A DNA stretch of 27,387 nucleotides, from NCBI GenBank assembly GCA_022562835.1, contig JADFOM010000003.1, positions 1-27,387 on the forward strand, given 5' to 3'. The notes under the pieces are model-generated. The model ran no database searches, was not told the DNA's origin, and saw only the letters and a program-made list of their open reading frames with translations. The DNA is from Acidobacteriota bacterium (lineage in GTDB: Bacteria > Actinomycetota > Acidimicrobiia > Acidimicrobiales > SHLQ01). Positions 13,859 through 22,685 of the stretch are shown piece by piece; positions within the stretch are counted from its first letter, which is position 1, and every line of letters starts with the position of its first letter. A program made the translations under genes and the position numbers.

Positions 13859-15529
13859 ATGACCCAGGACCGCACACGCGCTGATTTCATCCGCGCATTG
13901 GTTTCGACCGACGCGGAGACGGACCATTTTGGCCGCGGCGTCACGACACGGTTTCCACCCGAGCCAAACGGCTACCTCCATATCGGTCACGCCAAGGCGA
14001 TCTGTCTCAACTTCGCCATCGCAGACGAATTCGAGGGCAGCTGCAACCTGCGATTCGACGACACCAACCCAGAGACCGAGCGCGACGACTTCGTGGACGG
14101 CATCATCGAGGACATCACCTGGCTTGGTTACACACCTGCCGAGCCCATCCGATTTACGTCGGACTATTTCGTACAGCTCTACGATTGGGCACTTCTTCTG
14201 ATCGAGAAAGGCCTAGCGTTCGTCGACGATCAAGACGCCTCAACAATCTCGACGACCCGTGGCAGTTTCACCGAACTCGGCGTAGACAGCCCCTGGCGTA
14301 ATCGGTCGATCGAGGACAACCTCGACCTGTTCACTCGCATGCGCGCCGGCGAGTTCGCCGACGGTTCAAGGGTTCTACGCGCCAAAATCGATATGGCACA
14401 CGAGAACATGCAGCTGCGCGATCCAGTGTTGTACCGCATTCGGTCTATCCCCCACCACCGCACCGGCACCGAGTGGTGCATCTACCCCACCTACGACTGG
14501 GCACACGGTCAGAGCGATGCGATCGAAAAAGTCACCCATTCGTTGTGTTCTCTCGAGTTTGATGCGCACCGTCCGCTCTATGATTGGCTGCTCGCCAATC
14601 TCGACCTCGGGTTCACACCGCCACGCCAGACCGAATTCGCGCGACTCAATCTGACCCATACGGTGACCTCCAAACGAAAGTTGGCTGACCTGGTCGAAAA
14701 CGACCAGGTCGATGGATGGGATGATCCGCGGATGCCGACACTGGCCGGTCTGCGGCGTCGCGGGTATCCCCCTGAGTCAATTCGTGAGTTCTGTTCGCAC
14801 ATCGGTGTCGCCCGAGTCAACGGGGTCCACGAGATCGAGTTGCTCGAATCGTTCGTCCGGACCCGACTGAACACGACGGCGTTACGACGAATGGCAGTGC
14901 TCGACCCGATTCTCGTGACGCTCACGAACTATCCCGATGACCAGGTTGAGATGCGCAGTGCAATCAACAACCCCGAGGACGAAGCTGCGGGAACTCGTGA
15001 GGTGCCCTTCACCCGCTCGCTGTACATCGAGCGCGGGGACTTCATGACCGAACCGGTCAAGAAGTTCTATCGGCTCGCTCCGGGACGTGAGGTACGCCTG
15101 CGCTACGCCTACTTCATCACTTGTGACGAAGTGATCACCGACGACGATGGCGAGATCGTCGAACTGCGCTGTACATACGACCCTGAGACGGCCGGTGGCA
15201 AGGCCCCCGACGGTCGCAAGGTCAAAGCCACCTTGCATTGGGTCTCGGCCGAACATGCTCTCAACGCACGGGTGGCACTCTATGACAGGCTATTCACCAG
15301 TTCTCACCCCGCCGAGGACGACGACCCCCTCGAGAGTCTCGACCCGAACTCGCGCACGCTGATCGACAACGCCAAGGTGGAACCAGCGCTAGCGGAGACC
15401 GAGCCCGGCCAAGTCGTGCAGTTCGAACGCCTCGGCTATTTCGCGCTCGACTCCGACGAACCAATGTTGTTTCATCGCACGGTCGGGCTACGCGACGAGT
15501 GGGCTCGCATTCAATCCCGCAAACCCTGA
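13859..15529 (+). CDS. glnS: Glutaminyl-tRNA synthetase
   Basis: Charges tRNA(Gln) directly with glutamine in the cytoplasm. The 556-residue product is the length of the E. coli enzyme. The class I signature FPPEPNGYLHIGHAK has HIGH at residues 41-44, and the KMSKS-equivalent VTSKRKL is at 269-275. The region between, with RFDDTNPETERDDFVDGI, and the C-terminal two-barrel anticodon domain (VEMRSAINNPEDE, FTRSLYIERGDF, LGYFALDSD) match GlnRS and not GluRS. Most actinobacteria lack GlnRS and make Gln-tRNA with GatCAB, so its presence is notable and suggests an old transfer. Confidence 0.96.
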   Translation: MTQDRTRADFIRALVSTDAETDHFGRGVTTRFPPEPNGYLHIGHAKAICLNFAIADEFEGSCNLRFDDTNPETERDDFVDGIIEDITWLGYTPAEPIRFTSDYFVQLYDWALLLIEKGLAFVDDQDASTISTTRGSFTELGVDSPWRNRSIEDNLDLFTRMRAGEFADGSRVLRAKIDMAHENMQLRDPVLYRIRSIPHHRTGTEWCIYPTYDWAHGQSDAIEKVTHSLCSLEFDAHRPLYDWLLANLDLGFTPPRQTEFARLNLTHTVTSKRKLADLVENDQVDGWDDPRMPTLAGLRRRGYPPESIREFCSHIGVARVNGVHEIELLESFVRTRLNTTALRRMAVLDPILVTLTNYPDDQVEMRSAINNPEDEAAGTREVPFTRSLYIERGDFMTEPVKKFYRLAPGREVRLRYAYFITCDEVITDDDGEIVELRCTYDPETAGGKAPDGRKVKATLHWVSAEHALNARVALYDRLFTSSHPAEDDDPLESLDPNSRTLIDNAKVEPALAETEPGQVVQFERLGYFALDSDEPMLFHRTVGLRDEWARIQSRKP

Positions 15530-15556
15530 CCCGCATGGCCATCTCGTAACGCTTCG

Positions 15557-15572
15557 ATCCTCGGGCGAGGAT
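15557..15572. terminator. Hairpin between convergent glnS and the DUF5318 gene
   Basis: ATCCTCG (15557-15563) and CGAGGAT (15566-15572) form an inverted repeat in the 50-bp gap between two convergent stop codons. The position suits a two-way terminator. There is no T-run and the innermost pairs must open to form a loop, so the assignment is tentative. Confidence 0.4.
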
Positions 15573-15579
15573 TGGGCCC

Positions 15580-15966
15580 TCACCGTTTGGTCAGGAGATA
15601 ACTCGACAGAAGATGGTTCCAACCACAGGCCGCGCAGACCTCGACCAAGAACCCCGTGAACTCACCTTTTCGTCGTGCTAGCCGTTCGTGTTCGGCGAGC
15701 GAGGTCACGCATCTTCCTGATGGTGGCAGCCGAGGGCCTAAGACATAGGTGATCGAGACCGTCTCGTTGTCCTCACACACCGGACACACATCACCGAGCT
15801 CGGTCCCACAGCGAACGGCGTTGCGAAGCAATTCTGGCTGCGCATCGCAGATCTCCTGGCTTGAGATTTCGCCGCGATCAAATCCATCCAGAAGGCGCTG
15901 GCGCTGCAGGCGGTAGTCGACCCCGCCGGGGTCGACCTTGCCGAGCAACGAAAGCGATTGCTTCAC
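15580..15966 (-). CDS. DUF5318 family protein with two CxxC motifs
   Basis: Actinobacterial protein of unknown function, 128 residues. It has the family pattern VDYRLQRQRLLDGFDRGEIS, then EICDAQPELLRNA, a first pair CPVC, a central TYVLGPRLPPSG, and a second pair CAAC followed by GWNHLLSSYLLTKR. The four cysteines probably bind one zinc. In other actinobacteria the same family lies near the rpsF-ssb cluster, as here. The start is GTG at 15966; TACTGT at 15975-15980 (complement) lies eight bases upstream, so the transcript may be leaderless. Role unknown. Confidence 0.85.
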   Translation of the reverse strand: MKQSLSLLGKVDPGGVDYRLQRQRLLDGFDRGEISSQEICDAQPELLRNAVRCGTELGDVCPVCEDNETVSITYVLGPRLPPSGRCVTSLAEHERLARRKGEFTGFLVEVCAACGWNHLLSSYLLTKR

Positions 15967-16039
15967 GATCTACAACAGTACTCGGGACCGCTCCCACATG
16001 CGGAGGGTCCATCGGCGTCGCCCATGTCAAGATGGATGA

Positions 16040-16660
16040 ATGAAATGGCACACGACGCGCTCACCAGACGGATGCAGCCGCTCAACCGAAGAGTACGACT
16101 TCGGCCCGCAAACCCAGAGTGGCTTGGCTCGCCGGCTATTTGGCGCCATCGAAGGACGAAGGGTCCTCGAGTTGGGTTCCGGCGCGGGAAATTCCGCAGT
16201 GGTCATGAGTTCCGCCGGCGCACAGGTCATCGCTGTCGAACCCGACGCTGACCAGATCGCCGAGGCGCGCACTCTGTTCGAACGCCACAACGTGCGCGTC
16301 GAGCAACACCAAAGTGACTTCGCCGATCTCGCATTCCTGCGTGCCGACGGCTTCGACCTCGTCGTTTCGAGCCACGAACTGTCCCGGGTCGGTGACCTCG
16401 ATCGAGTGTTTCGCCAGGTCAACCGAGTGTTGCGCCCCGAAGCATCATTGGTGTTCTCACTGCCCCACCCGATGATGCTGGCGACCGCTCTCGAGGTGCC
16501 CTATCGAACGGCGCTGGTTGCAGAGGGGCGATACCTGCATTGCATCGGCGACGTTTGCAGCGGACTGACACGAGCGAACTTCCGGCTCGACACGGTTCTG
16601 GAAACCGCTGGAGACGTGCCCGCGACGTTGGTCATCCGCGCCCGCAAACAGGGCGTCTGA
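16040..16660 (+). CDS. SAM-dependent methyltransferase, class I
   Basis: Rossmann-fold methyltransferase of 206 residues. The SAM-binding motif VLELGSGAGN is at about residues 42-51, followed by the acidic end of strand 2 (VIAVEPDADQI) and motif LVVSSHELSRV. The frame cannot extend upstream because a TGA precedes the ATG directly at 16037. The N-terminal part before STEEYDFGPQTQS is shorter than in most relatives of this type, so the protein could be slightly truncated at its 5' end. The substrate is not readable. It is divergent from the DUF5318 gene and convergent with pcnA. Confidence 0.85.
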   Translation: MKWHTTRSPDGCSRSTEEYDFGPQTQSGLARRLFGAIEGRRVLELGSGAGNSAVVMSSAGAQVIAVEPDADQIAEARTLFERHNVRVEQHQSDFADLAFLRADGFDLVVSSHELSRVGDLDRVFRQVNRVLRPEASLVFSLPHPMMLATALEVPYRTALVAEGRYLHCIGDVCSGLTRANFRLDTVLETAGDVPATLVIRARKQGV

Positions 16661-16730
16661 ACGAGGAGTCGGTAGAGGCCGCGGCAGCAACGGCCACACG
16701 CGGCGTGCATTGCAGGACGATCGATAGATT

Positions 16731-17957
16731 TCAACCGGTCCAGGCTTGCAACAACTTCATGGCGGTCGCTCGGTCGATGGGACCATCGGCGATGCGGCAC
16801 TCGCGCAGATAGTCCAACGCCTCACCGATCATCGCTCCCTCGTCGATACCCAATAGATCCATCACGTCGCGGCCCGAGAGCGGTACCGACACATCCTCAA
16901 GATCCTCGCGCGCTCGTAGGTCGGCGAGCGCCGCGGCGAACACCTCGCCGCGGGCTCTGTCCGAGGTCGGCGAACTCCTAGCAATCATCGCTGCAAACGC
17001 GCTCGCCCGCAGTGACTTCCCAAGAGCCACTCGCCGAATCTCTGCATCTGTCCAAGATCCGGTGTGAGTCGTGATCGCCTCGATGACCGCGGCACCCGCT
17101 TCGGCATCAACGATCGCCGCGTTCGCATACCTGAAGTGACGCATTTGCTGACGAACATCGCCCAGGGAATCGAACAGGACGAGTCGCTTATGCTCGACCG
17201 TCTCGATTGCCGCCCAGTCGAGGCCCACGAGGCTGGAGACCGACACTGAGAACACGACCTCATCGAGACCCGCCTCTGTGAGCATCGCAAGACCGGCGCC
17301 GACATCTGGCAGACCGAGTAATCCTTCTATTTCATCTCTTTGGCGCTCTACCGAGACGATCGACATCCGCGGCGCACACTTCGCCATGGCGTCTGTGAGT
17401 GCCGCGTCGACATCGAGCCCGAAGCGCGCCACGAAGCGCGCTGCGCGCATCATCCGTAGCGGATCGTCACCAAACGACACGCTCGGCTCCTGTGGAGTTC
17501 GGAGTCGGCCCTGTTCTAGGTCTGAGCGACCACCGAACGGGTCGACCAGGCCCAACTCACCGATCAAGTCGAGCGCCATCGCGTTGATCGTGAAATCGCG
17601 GCGCTCCAGATCCTCGACGATGTCGGTGCCAAAACCCACGACGGGCTTTCGTGAACCCGAGTCATACCGCTCACAACGATGTGTTGTGATCTCAACCTTC
17701 GCCTCACCGACCATCGCAGCGATGGTGCCAAACCTCGCTCCTTGATCCCACAAGGCATCAACGTGTGGCTCGAGCAGCGCTCTGATCGTCTCGGGCACCG
17801 CGTCGGTCGTCAGGTCCACATCCGACGGATGATCCAGGCCCATTAGTGCGTCGCGCACGACGCCACCGACCAGAAACAAGGATGCGCCTTGAGCCGCGAA
17901 AGCCGCGACGATCGAGTTAAGCGGTGCCGTAATCTCCGTGAATCGGTCGCTGTCCAT
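16731..17957 (-). CDS. pcnA: CCA tRNA nucleotidyltransferase
   Basis: Adds or repairs the 3' CCA end of tRNAs. The start is the ATG at 17957, not the upstream end of the open frame, because it overlaps the stop of the deacetylase gene as TGATG and homology starts there; this gives 408 residues. Motifs in order are LFLVGGVVRDALMG, the metal-binding DVDLTT, RRDFTINAMALDL, DPFGG and DDPLRMMRAARFVARFG. The C-terminal part is shorter than in mycobacterial PcnA and I see no clear HD phosphohydrolase motif. The neighbourhood (pcnA next to a DUF6049 gene and the sigma/thioredoxin cluster) is the standard actinobacterial one. Confidence 0.95.
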   Translation of the reverse strand: MDSDRFTEITAPLNSIVAAFAAQGASLFLVGGVVRDALMGLDHPSDVDLTTDAVPETIRALLEPHVDALWDQGARFGTIAAMVGEAKVEITTHRCERYDSGSRKPVVGFGTDIVEDLERRDFTINAMALDLIGELGLVDPFGGRSDLEQGRLRTPQEPSVSFGDDPLRMMRAARFVARFGLDVDAALTDAMAKCAPRMSIVSVERQRDEIEGLLGLPDVGAGLAMLTEAGLDEVVFSVSVSSLVGLDWAAIETVEHKRLVLFDSLGDVRQQMRHFRYANAAIVDAEAGAAVIEAITTHTGSWTDAEIRRVALGKSLRASAFAAMIARSSPTSDRARGEVFAAALADLRAREDLEDVSVPLSGRDVMDLLGIDEGAMIGEALDYLRECRIADGPIDRATAMKLLQAWTG

Positions 17958-18973
17958 CAGCGCTGACCCCCCAGGGCCGGGTGGGTGGACAACAGCGCGT
18001 CGATCGACACGGGTCGCGGCCCACCAACGGTCAACGCTTCCGATCCCTCGCTTAACCCCGAGAGAGCCCAACCCGTTTCACGGCTCGACTCCTCCAGTGC
18101 TGCCAGGTCATAGCCGCCTTCGAGCATCGCCACGGTGCGGCCCCTCGCGACCAGCAACGTTAGTCGAGCGATCAAGTCACCGAAATCACTGGCGTTCAGT
18201 CGGAGGTTCGTCAACGGGTCCGCTCGATGCGCGTCGAAGCCCGCCGACAAGAGCAACCAGTCAGGAGCGAACCGCTCGGCCGCCGGAACGATGATCCGAT
18301 CGACTATCTCTCGGTAACCGTCGCCGCTGGTGCCGGCCGCAACCGGAACGTTGATGGTCGAGCCCATACCGTCATCCTGACCCATGTCGTCTACCGGACC
18401 GGTCCACGGATACAAGGGCCACTGATGAATCGAGATGAACAAGACGGCCGGATCCGCTGCGAATACATCGGCTGTCCCGTTGCCATGGTGCGCGTCGAAG
18501 TCCACGATCGCCACGCGCTGTCCCGCCTCGGTCAACGCTCTGGCGGTCACCGCTACGTTATTGAACAGACAAAATCCCATCGACGTCGATCGTGTCGCGT
18601 GGTGCCCTGGGGGACGAACAACACAGAATGCCGCATCGTGGCGGCCTCCTTCCAAGGAGTCCACGGCCGCCAAACCCGCACCGGCCGCATACCGCGCAGC
18701 GGCCAGCGACCCGGCGCTCATGACGGTGTCGGCGTCTATTGCACCACCACCCGATGCGTCAATGTGTTCAAGACGCTCCAGAAGTGACGTGTCATGGACA
18801 CCTGTGACGGCTTCGAGCGGCGCCTCGAGCGGCGCCACCTGTTCGATCGCTCCTTCACGCTTGAGATCGGCCAGACCCAGAGCAACCGCGGCCATGCGGT
18901 CCGAGCGTTCCGGATGACCCGCACCCGTGTCATGGAGGACGAATCGCTCATCGCTGACCACAACAATCGTCAT
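17957..18973 (-). CDS. Histone deacetylase-family (class II-like) amidohydrolase
   Basis: Zinc hydrolase of the HDAC/AcuC/acetylpolyamine amidohydrolase superfamily, 338 residues from ATG 18973 (MTIVVVSDE). Active-site segments are complete: the tandem histidines in RPPGHHA, GFCLFNNVAV, the zinc ligands Asp and His in DFDAHHGNG, the second zinc Asp in GFDAHRADP and the EGGYD loop. The substrate may be an acetyl-lysine protein or an acetylpolyamine. Its stop overlaps the pcnA ATG by one base, so the two are coupled. TAGTCT on the minus strand eight bases upstream of the ATG suggests a leaderless promoter. It is divergent from the acetyltransferase gene. The open frame to 19195 is not needed. 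Confidence 0.9.
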   Translation of the reverse strand: MTIVVVSDERFVLHDTGAGHPERSDRMAAVALGLADLKREGAIEQVAPLEAPLEAVTGVHDTSLLERLEHIDASGGGAIDADTVMSAGSLAAARYAAGAGLAAVDSLEGGRHDAAFCVVRPPGHHATRSTSMGFCLFNNVAVTARALTEAGQRVAIVDFDAHHGNGTADVFAADPAVLFISIHQWPLYPWTGPVDDMGQDDGMGSTINVPVAAGTSGDGYREIVDRIIVPAAERFAPDWLLLSAGFDAHRADPLTNLRLNASDFGDLIARLTLLVARGRTVAMLEGGYDLAALEESSRETGWALSGLSEGSEALTVGGPRPVSIDALLSTHPALGGQR

Positions 18974-19042
18974 CGCTGCCGAGACTACCGGATATGGGGA
19001 AGCACCATTCACGAAGTAGCTTGTCGCTCGGACACGGAGGGC

Positions 19043-19753
19043 ATGTTCGCGGTGGCGGGACTCGAATTGTTTCGAACCAATGGCAACCGATTCAAGATCG
19101 GCACGTGGCGCGGCGATCCCGACATTGGCTACCTCGTCCCGCTCGAATCCGGCCGATCGCTGACCCCACTGAGCATCGAAGGTGTCGTCGAACAACTAGC
19201 GCAACGTGGATTCGGTGCTGTCATCACTGCCGCGCTCAATCCGGCCGAAGCCGAGACCTTTGACAACGCCGGGTTCTCGACCGTCGAGGAACTTCACCTC
19301 TTGTCACATCCGCTCGATCAGATTCCAAGAAGCGAGCACCGTGCTCAGCTGCGTCGAGGGCGAAGATGGCACCGCTCCCGGATGCTTGAGATCGACACCT
19401 TGGCCTTCGATACATTCTGGCGATTCGACCAAACAAGCCTGTCCGAGGCGATTGACGCGACACCACACAGACGGGTAAGGATCAGCTCCCACAAACCGCT
19501 GGCCGGATACGCCGTCACCGGCTTCGGATCCGGTATGGCATATCTCCAACGACTTGCTGTCGACCCAGCCTCTCAAGGAAGCGGCCTCGGATCTAGCCTT
19601 GTTGTCGATGCACTCGAGTGGGCACATCGGCGTCGCGCGGCACGCTGCTTCGTCAATACCCAGATGACAAACGTTCGCGCCCTCGCGCTCTATCACCGTC
19701 TTGGTTTCGTCGGCGAAAGCGACCGTCTACGCGTCTTGCGTCGGACTCTGTGA
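19043..19753 (+). CDS. GNAT-family N-acetyltransferase
   Basis: Acetyl-CoA-dependent acetyltransferase of about 236 residues. The C-terminal GNAT core is clear: YLQRLAVDPASQGSGLGSSL contains motif A with the pyrophosphate loop QGSGLG, followed by CFVNTQMTNVRALALYHRLGF. The N-terminal half may be a second, degenerate GNAT fold. The start is uncertain: GGAGG at 19036-19040 is only two bases before ATG 19043 and fits GTG 19052 better. The frame is open far upstream but overlaps the divergent deacetylase. Its stop overlaps the next gene (TGATG). Side by side with a deacetylase-fold gene, it could form an acetylation/deacetylation pair, which is only a guess. Confidence 0.8.
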   Translation: MFAVAGLELFRTNGNRFKIGTWRGDPDIGYLVPLESGRSLTPLSIEGVVEQLAQRGFGAVITAALNPAEAETFDNAGFSTVEELHLLSHPLDQIPRSEHRAQLRRGRRWHRSRMLEIDTLAFDTFWRFDQTSLSEAIDATPHRRVRISSHKPLAGYAVTGFGSGMAYLQRLAVDPASQGSGLGSSLVVDALEWAHRRRAARCFVNTQMTNVRALALYHRLGFVGESDRLRVLRRTL

Positions 19754-21720
19754 TGCGGGCGCTCGTCTATCGGATCATCGCGGCGCTCTCCCTGCTTATG
19801 GTCACCGTCTTCACATCGCCGACATCAGCCCGAGCACAGGACAGCCTCGATCCCGTGGCGAGCCAGATCGATCCGACGCTCGAGCTGGTCGGGTCATCCA
19901 CGTGGATTTCACCCGACGACGACATCCGGTTGCAACTGACGCACACAACAATCGACACGGCAGTACTGCGGGCCCGACTTCACGGTTCGGTACTCGACCG
20001 TTCAGGCTTCAACGCTGCCCTCGCAGACGAGTTCGGCGACGTCCGCGAGCACTTCGGTCCTGTAGAGATCAACACAGATGGGCCAACGAGGTTTCGCATG
20101 AACCCTCAAGCGAAACTGCCCGAAGGGGTGTACCCCGTCGTGGTCGAACTCGTTGCGGGCTCGCGGGTCTTGGCTGAGCTCACGACGTTCGTCGTCAGCA
20201 CGGACCGGGACGAGTCGATGCACGGTCTACTTGCGATGCTCTCGGATCCCGACGTACCGATCGCTCATCAACCCGATGGATCGGTCGTCATACCCGAGGT
20301 GAATGAACTCATCGAGTTGGGCGAGGACGCCGCGGCACTGTCATTCAACATCACAGGCGATACCACTTCGGCCCTTGCCACCACACGTGACGTGGACAAC
20401 ATCGCTTCCTCCGTTGGGGAGGTACTGACCTCGACATTTGTAGAAGTCGAGACCGAGGCATGGCTCGACGCGGGAGCCGACGCTCAGCTGGCGGTGCAGT
20501 TGGCCGAAGGCAGACGAGCGATAACCGAGGCCACCGGCGTGCCGCCAGCACCCATTTGGGTGGGCCACCCGTCGGACACCGCCCGCTCGATTCGGTGGTT
20601 ATCGGACCGCGACATCGATGGATTTGTGTTGCGTGAATCAAATCTTGAGCCCCTCGCAACCATTGACGGTGAAACCACAATGACCGGGCCTTTCTTGATA
20701 GAAACACCTGGTACAGATGCGGTCGGGATCGCCATCGACGAACAACTAGCGTCTCGTCTCGACGAATCCGATCCGTTCCTCGCGGCACAGATCCTCGTCG
20801 CCGACATGGCCGTAATGATGCTCGACAGCGGCAGCGATGAATTCGGTTTCATCATCGAAGCGCCGACGACCAATCTGGTACCGGCCGTTCTCGATGCTGT
20901 GGACAGTTCACCATTCCTCGATGTTTCGAGCGTTGGGTCGCTGGTTCACGAGGTACCTCTCATGCAAACCTCGATCGATTCGGCTCTGCCGCTCGCGCGC
21001 AGACTCGATCCCAGGCCTGCCTCGCCGATCGGCTCCCTCCCGACAACGATTCTCTTCGCTCAGGATGCAATCTCCTCATTTGGTGAGATTCTCGGCGAGC
21101 GAACAGGACTCGTCCTTGAACTGGAAACCAAAGTGGCGGTCGGCAGCGCCGCCGAGCTCAGTGAAATCGAAAGTGACGCCTACTTCAACGCGGTCTACGC
21201 CGGAATCGAATCTGCGACCACAGGAATCGAGGGTCCGATGAATCAGACCATCACCCTCACAGCACGGACGCAGACTGTGCCATATACGATCGAAAACGAT
21301 CTCGGGTATCAGGCGAACGTACTCCTCGTGTTTGAGAGCGACGCCCTTGAGTTTCCCGACGGTGCGGCTGTTGAACAGACACTTGCCCGCGGATCGAACG
21401 AGCTCCATGTACGCGTGCACGCACGATCGGCTGGCGACGCAGTTCTGCAGATCACCGTGCGGTCGCCCGACGGAACCCATCAACTAGCGGCGTCGCGGGT
21501 CCGCGTTCGGTCCTCGGTATTCTCCGGACTCGGCGTAATCATCTCTGTGGTAGCACTGGCGGTGCTTTTGTTGTGGTGGGCGCGCGAAATCTTGCGCTCC
21601 AGAAAGCGCAAGGTGCGAGCGCCGGCGCAGAAAACCGGCGACACTGATGACAATGATGAGGCGTCCGATGCGGACGGACCAGAGATGACCACACCGGAAG
21701 AAACGGCAGATGCAGAATGA
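19753..21720 (+). CDS. DUF6049-like secreted/membrane-anchored protein
   Basis: Large extracytoplasmic protein of 655 residues. It starts with a signal peptide (basic MRALVYR, hydrophobic core, SARAQDS cleavage region near residue 30). One C-terminal membrane span (about residues 590-612) is followed by a basic and then very acidic cytoplasmic tail. The middle is predicted beta/alpha with no catalytic motif that I can identify. Size, topology and location beside pcnA and the sigM-type sigma gene match the mycobacterial Rv3909 and Streptomyces homologues, normally adjacent to the lipid II flippase gene murJ. The ATG overlaps the GNAT stop, and its stop overlaps degV, so three genes are coupled. 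Confidence 0.8.
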   Translation: MRALVYRIIAALSLLMVTVFTSPTSARAQDSLDPVASQIDPTLELVGSSTWISPDDDIRLQLTHTTIDTAVLRARLHGSVLDRSGFNAALADEFGDVREHFGPVEINTDGPTRFRMNPQAKLPEGVYPVVVELVAGSRVLAELTTFVVSTDRDESMHGLLAMLSDPDVPIAHQPDGSVVIPEVNELIELGEDAAALSFNITGDTTSALATTRDVDNIASSVGEVLTSTFVEVETEAWLDAGADAQLAVQLAEGRRAITEATGVPPAPIWVGHPSDTARSIRWLSDRDIDGFVLRESNLEPLATIDGETTMTGPFLIETPGTDAVGIAIDEQLASRLDESDPFLAAQILVADMAVMMLDSGSDEFGFIIEAPTTNLVPAVLDAVDSSPFLDVSSVGSLVHEVPLMQTSIDSALPLARRLDPRPASPIGSLPTTILFAQDAISSFGEILGERTGLVLELETKVAVGSAAELSEIESDAYFNAVYAGIESATTGIEGPMNQTITLTARTQTVPYTIENDLGYQANVLLVFESDALEFPDGAAVEQTLARGSNELHVRVHARSAGDAVLQITVRSPDGTHQLAASRVRVRSSVFSGLGVIISVVALAVLLLWWAREILRSRKRKVRAPAQKTGDTDDNDEASDADGPEMTTPEETADAE

Positions 21721-22559
21721 CGATACGAATCGTGACGGACAGTGCCGGCGACATCACCCACGAAGATGCGGATGAACACGGCATAGAAGTTGTTCCTTTG
21801 ACCATTCGCTTCGGCGACGATGAATTCACCGACTGGACAGAGCTGTCTGTGGATCGGTTCTACGAGATGATGGACGAGCGCGACGAGCTTCCCGCAACTG
21901 CCGCCCCTGCCCCCGGAGCGTTCACCCAAGTGTTCTCCGAACTCGAAGCCAGCGGAGCGACTGGAGTCTGTTGCATCAATTTGTCCGCAGATCTATCGGC
22001 GACGATGCAGTCTGCGCGGACCGCGGCGGCCGAGTTCGACGGTGCGATCGACGTGAAAGTACTCGATTCGAGGTCGATTACCCGAGGGCTCGGGTGTATC
22101 GCTATCGAGGCTGCGGAGGCCGCCAAGGCGGGCGCGTCGATGGAGGAACTTACCGAACTCGTCAGCAACCGCAGTAGTCGCACACATGTGTTTGGTGTGC
22201 TTGACAGCCTCGACAACCTGCGAAAGGGCGGACGTATCGGTGGAGCCCAGGCGTTTCTCGGATCGATCCTCTCTATCAAGCCCATCATCGACATATCGAC
22301 GGGTTCGGTCGAAGAAGCGGGGCGGCAGCGAACGCGCAAACGTGCGCTCGGATGGCTGCGCGATCGCATTGTCGAGGCTGGGAACATCGAGAAACTGAGC
22401 ATCCTCCACGCCAACGCATCGGACATCGATCTGTTCATGTCGATGCTCGATGAGAAGATCGATATCGGTGATGTCTACGTCGACAAGATCGGTCCGGTTA
22501 TCGGTGCCCATGGAGGACAAGGAGTTATGGGCGCGGCCTGGCAACAATCGGTGCCCTAG
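21717..22559 (+). CDS. DegV family protein, fatty-acid-binding
   Basis: DegV-fold protein of 280 residues that binds a fatty acid in a deep cleft between two domains; relatives serve as fatty-acid-binding partners of fatty acid kinase. Signatures: IRIVTDSAGDI at the start, PLTIRFGDDEF, the TAAPAPGAF segment, CINLSADLSATMQSARTAA, VLDSRSITRGLG, and the later LDSLDNLRKGGRIGGAQAFLGSILSIKPI. ATG overlaps the preceding stop by four bases (ATGA). Its presence here is unusual, because in other actinobacteria murJ occupies the place between the DUF6049 gene and the sigma factor. Confidence 0.93.
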   Translation: MTIRIVTDSAGDITHEDADEHGIEVVPLTIRFGDDEFTDWTELSVDRFYEMMDERDELPATAAPAPGAFTQVFSELEASGATGVCCINLSADLSATMQSARTAAAEFDGAIDVKVLDSRSITRGLGCIAIEAAEAAKAGASMEELTELVSNRSSRTHVFGVLDSLDNLRKGGRIGGAQAFLGSILSIKPIIDISTGSVEEAGRQRTRKRALGWLRDRIVEAGNIEKLSILHANASDIDLFMSMLDEKIDIGDVYVDKIGPVIGAHGGQGVMGAAWQQSVP

Positions 22560-22685
22560 CCTTCGATTCTCCCGCTGAGCTGGGCGCCTGGGCCTATCTG
22601 GAGCAACTACGGTTGAGTCATCGATCCCGATGAATCACTCCTGATAGACAAGGCGGTTGGGGGCGACCGTGACGCGCTCGAAGCG

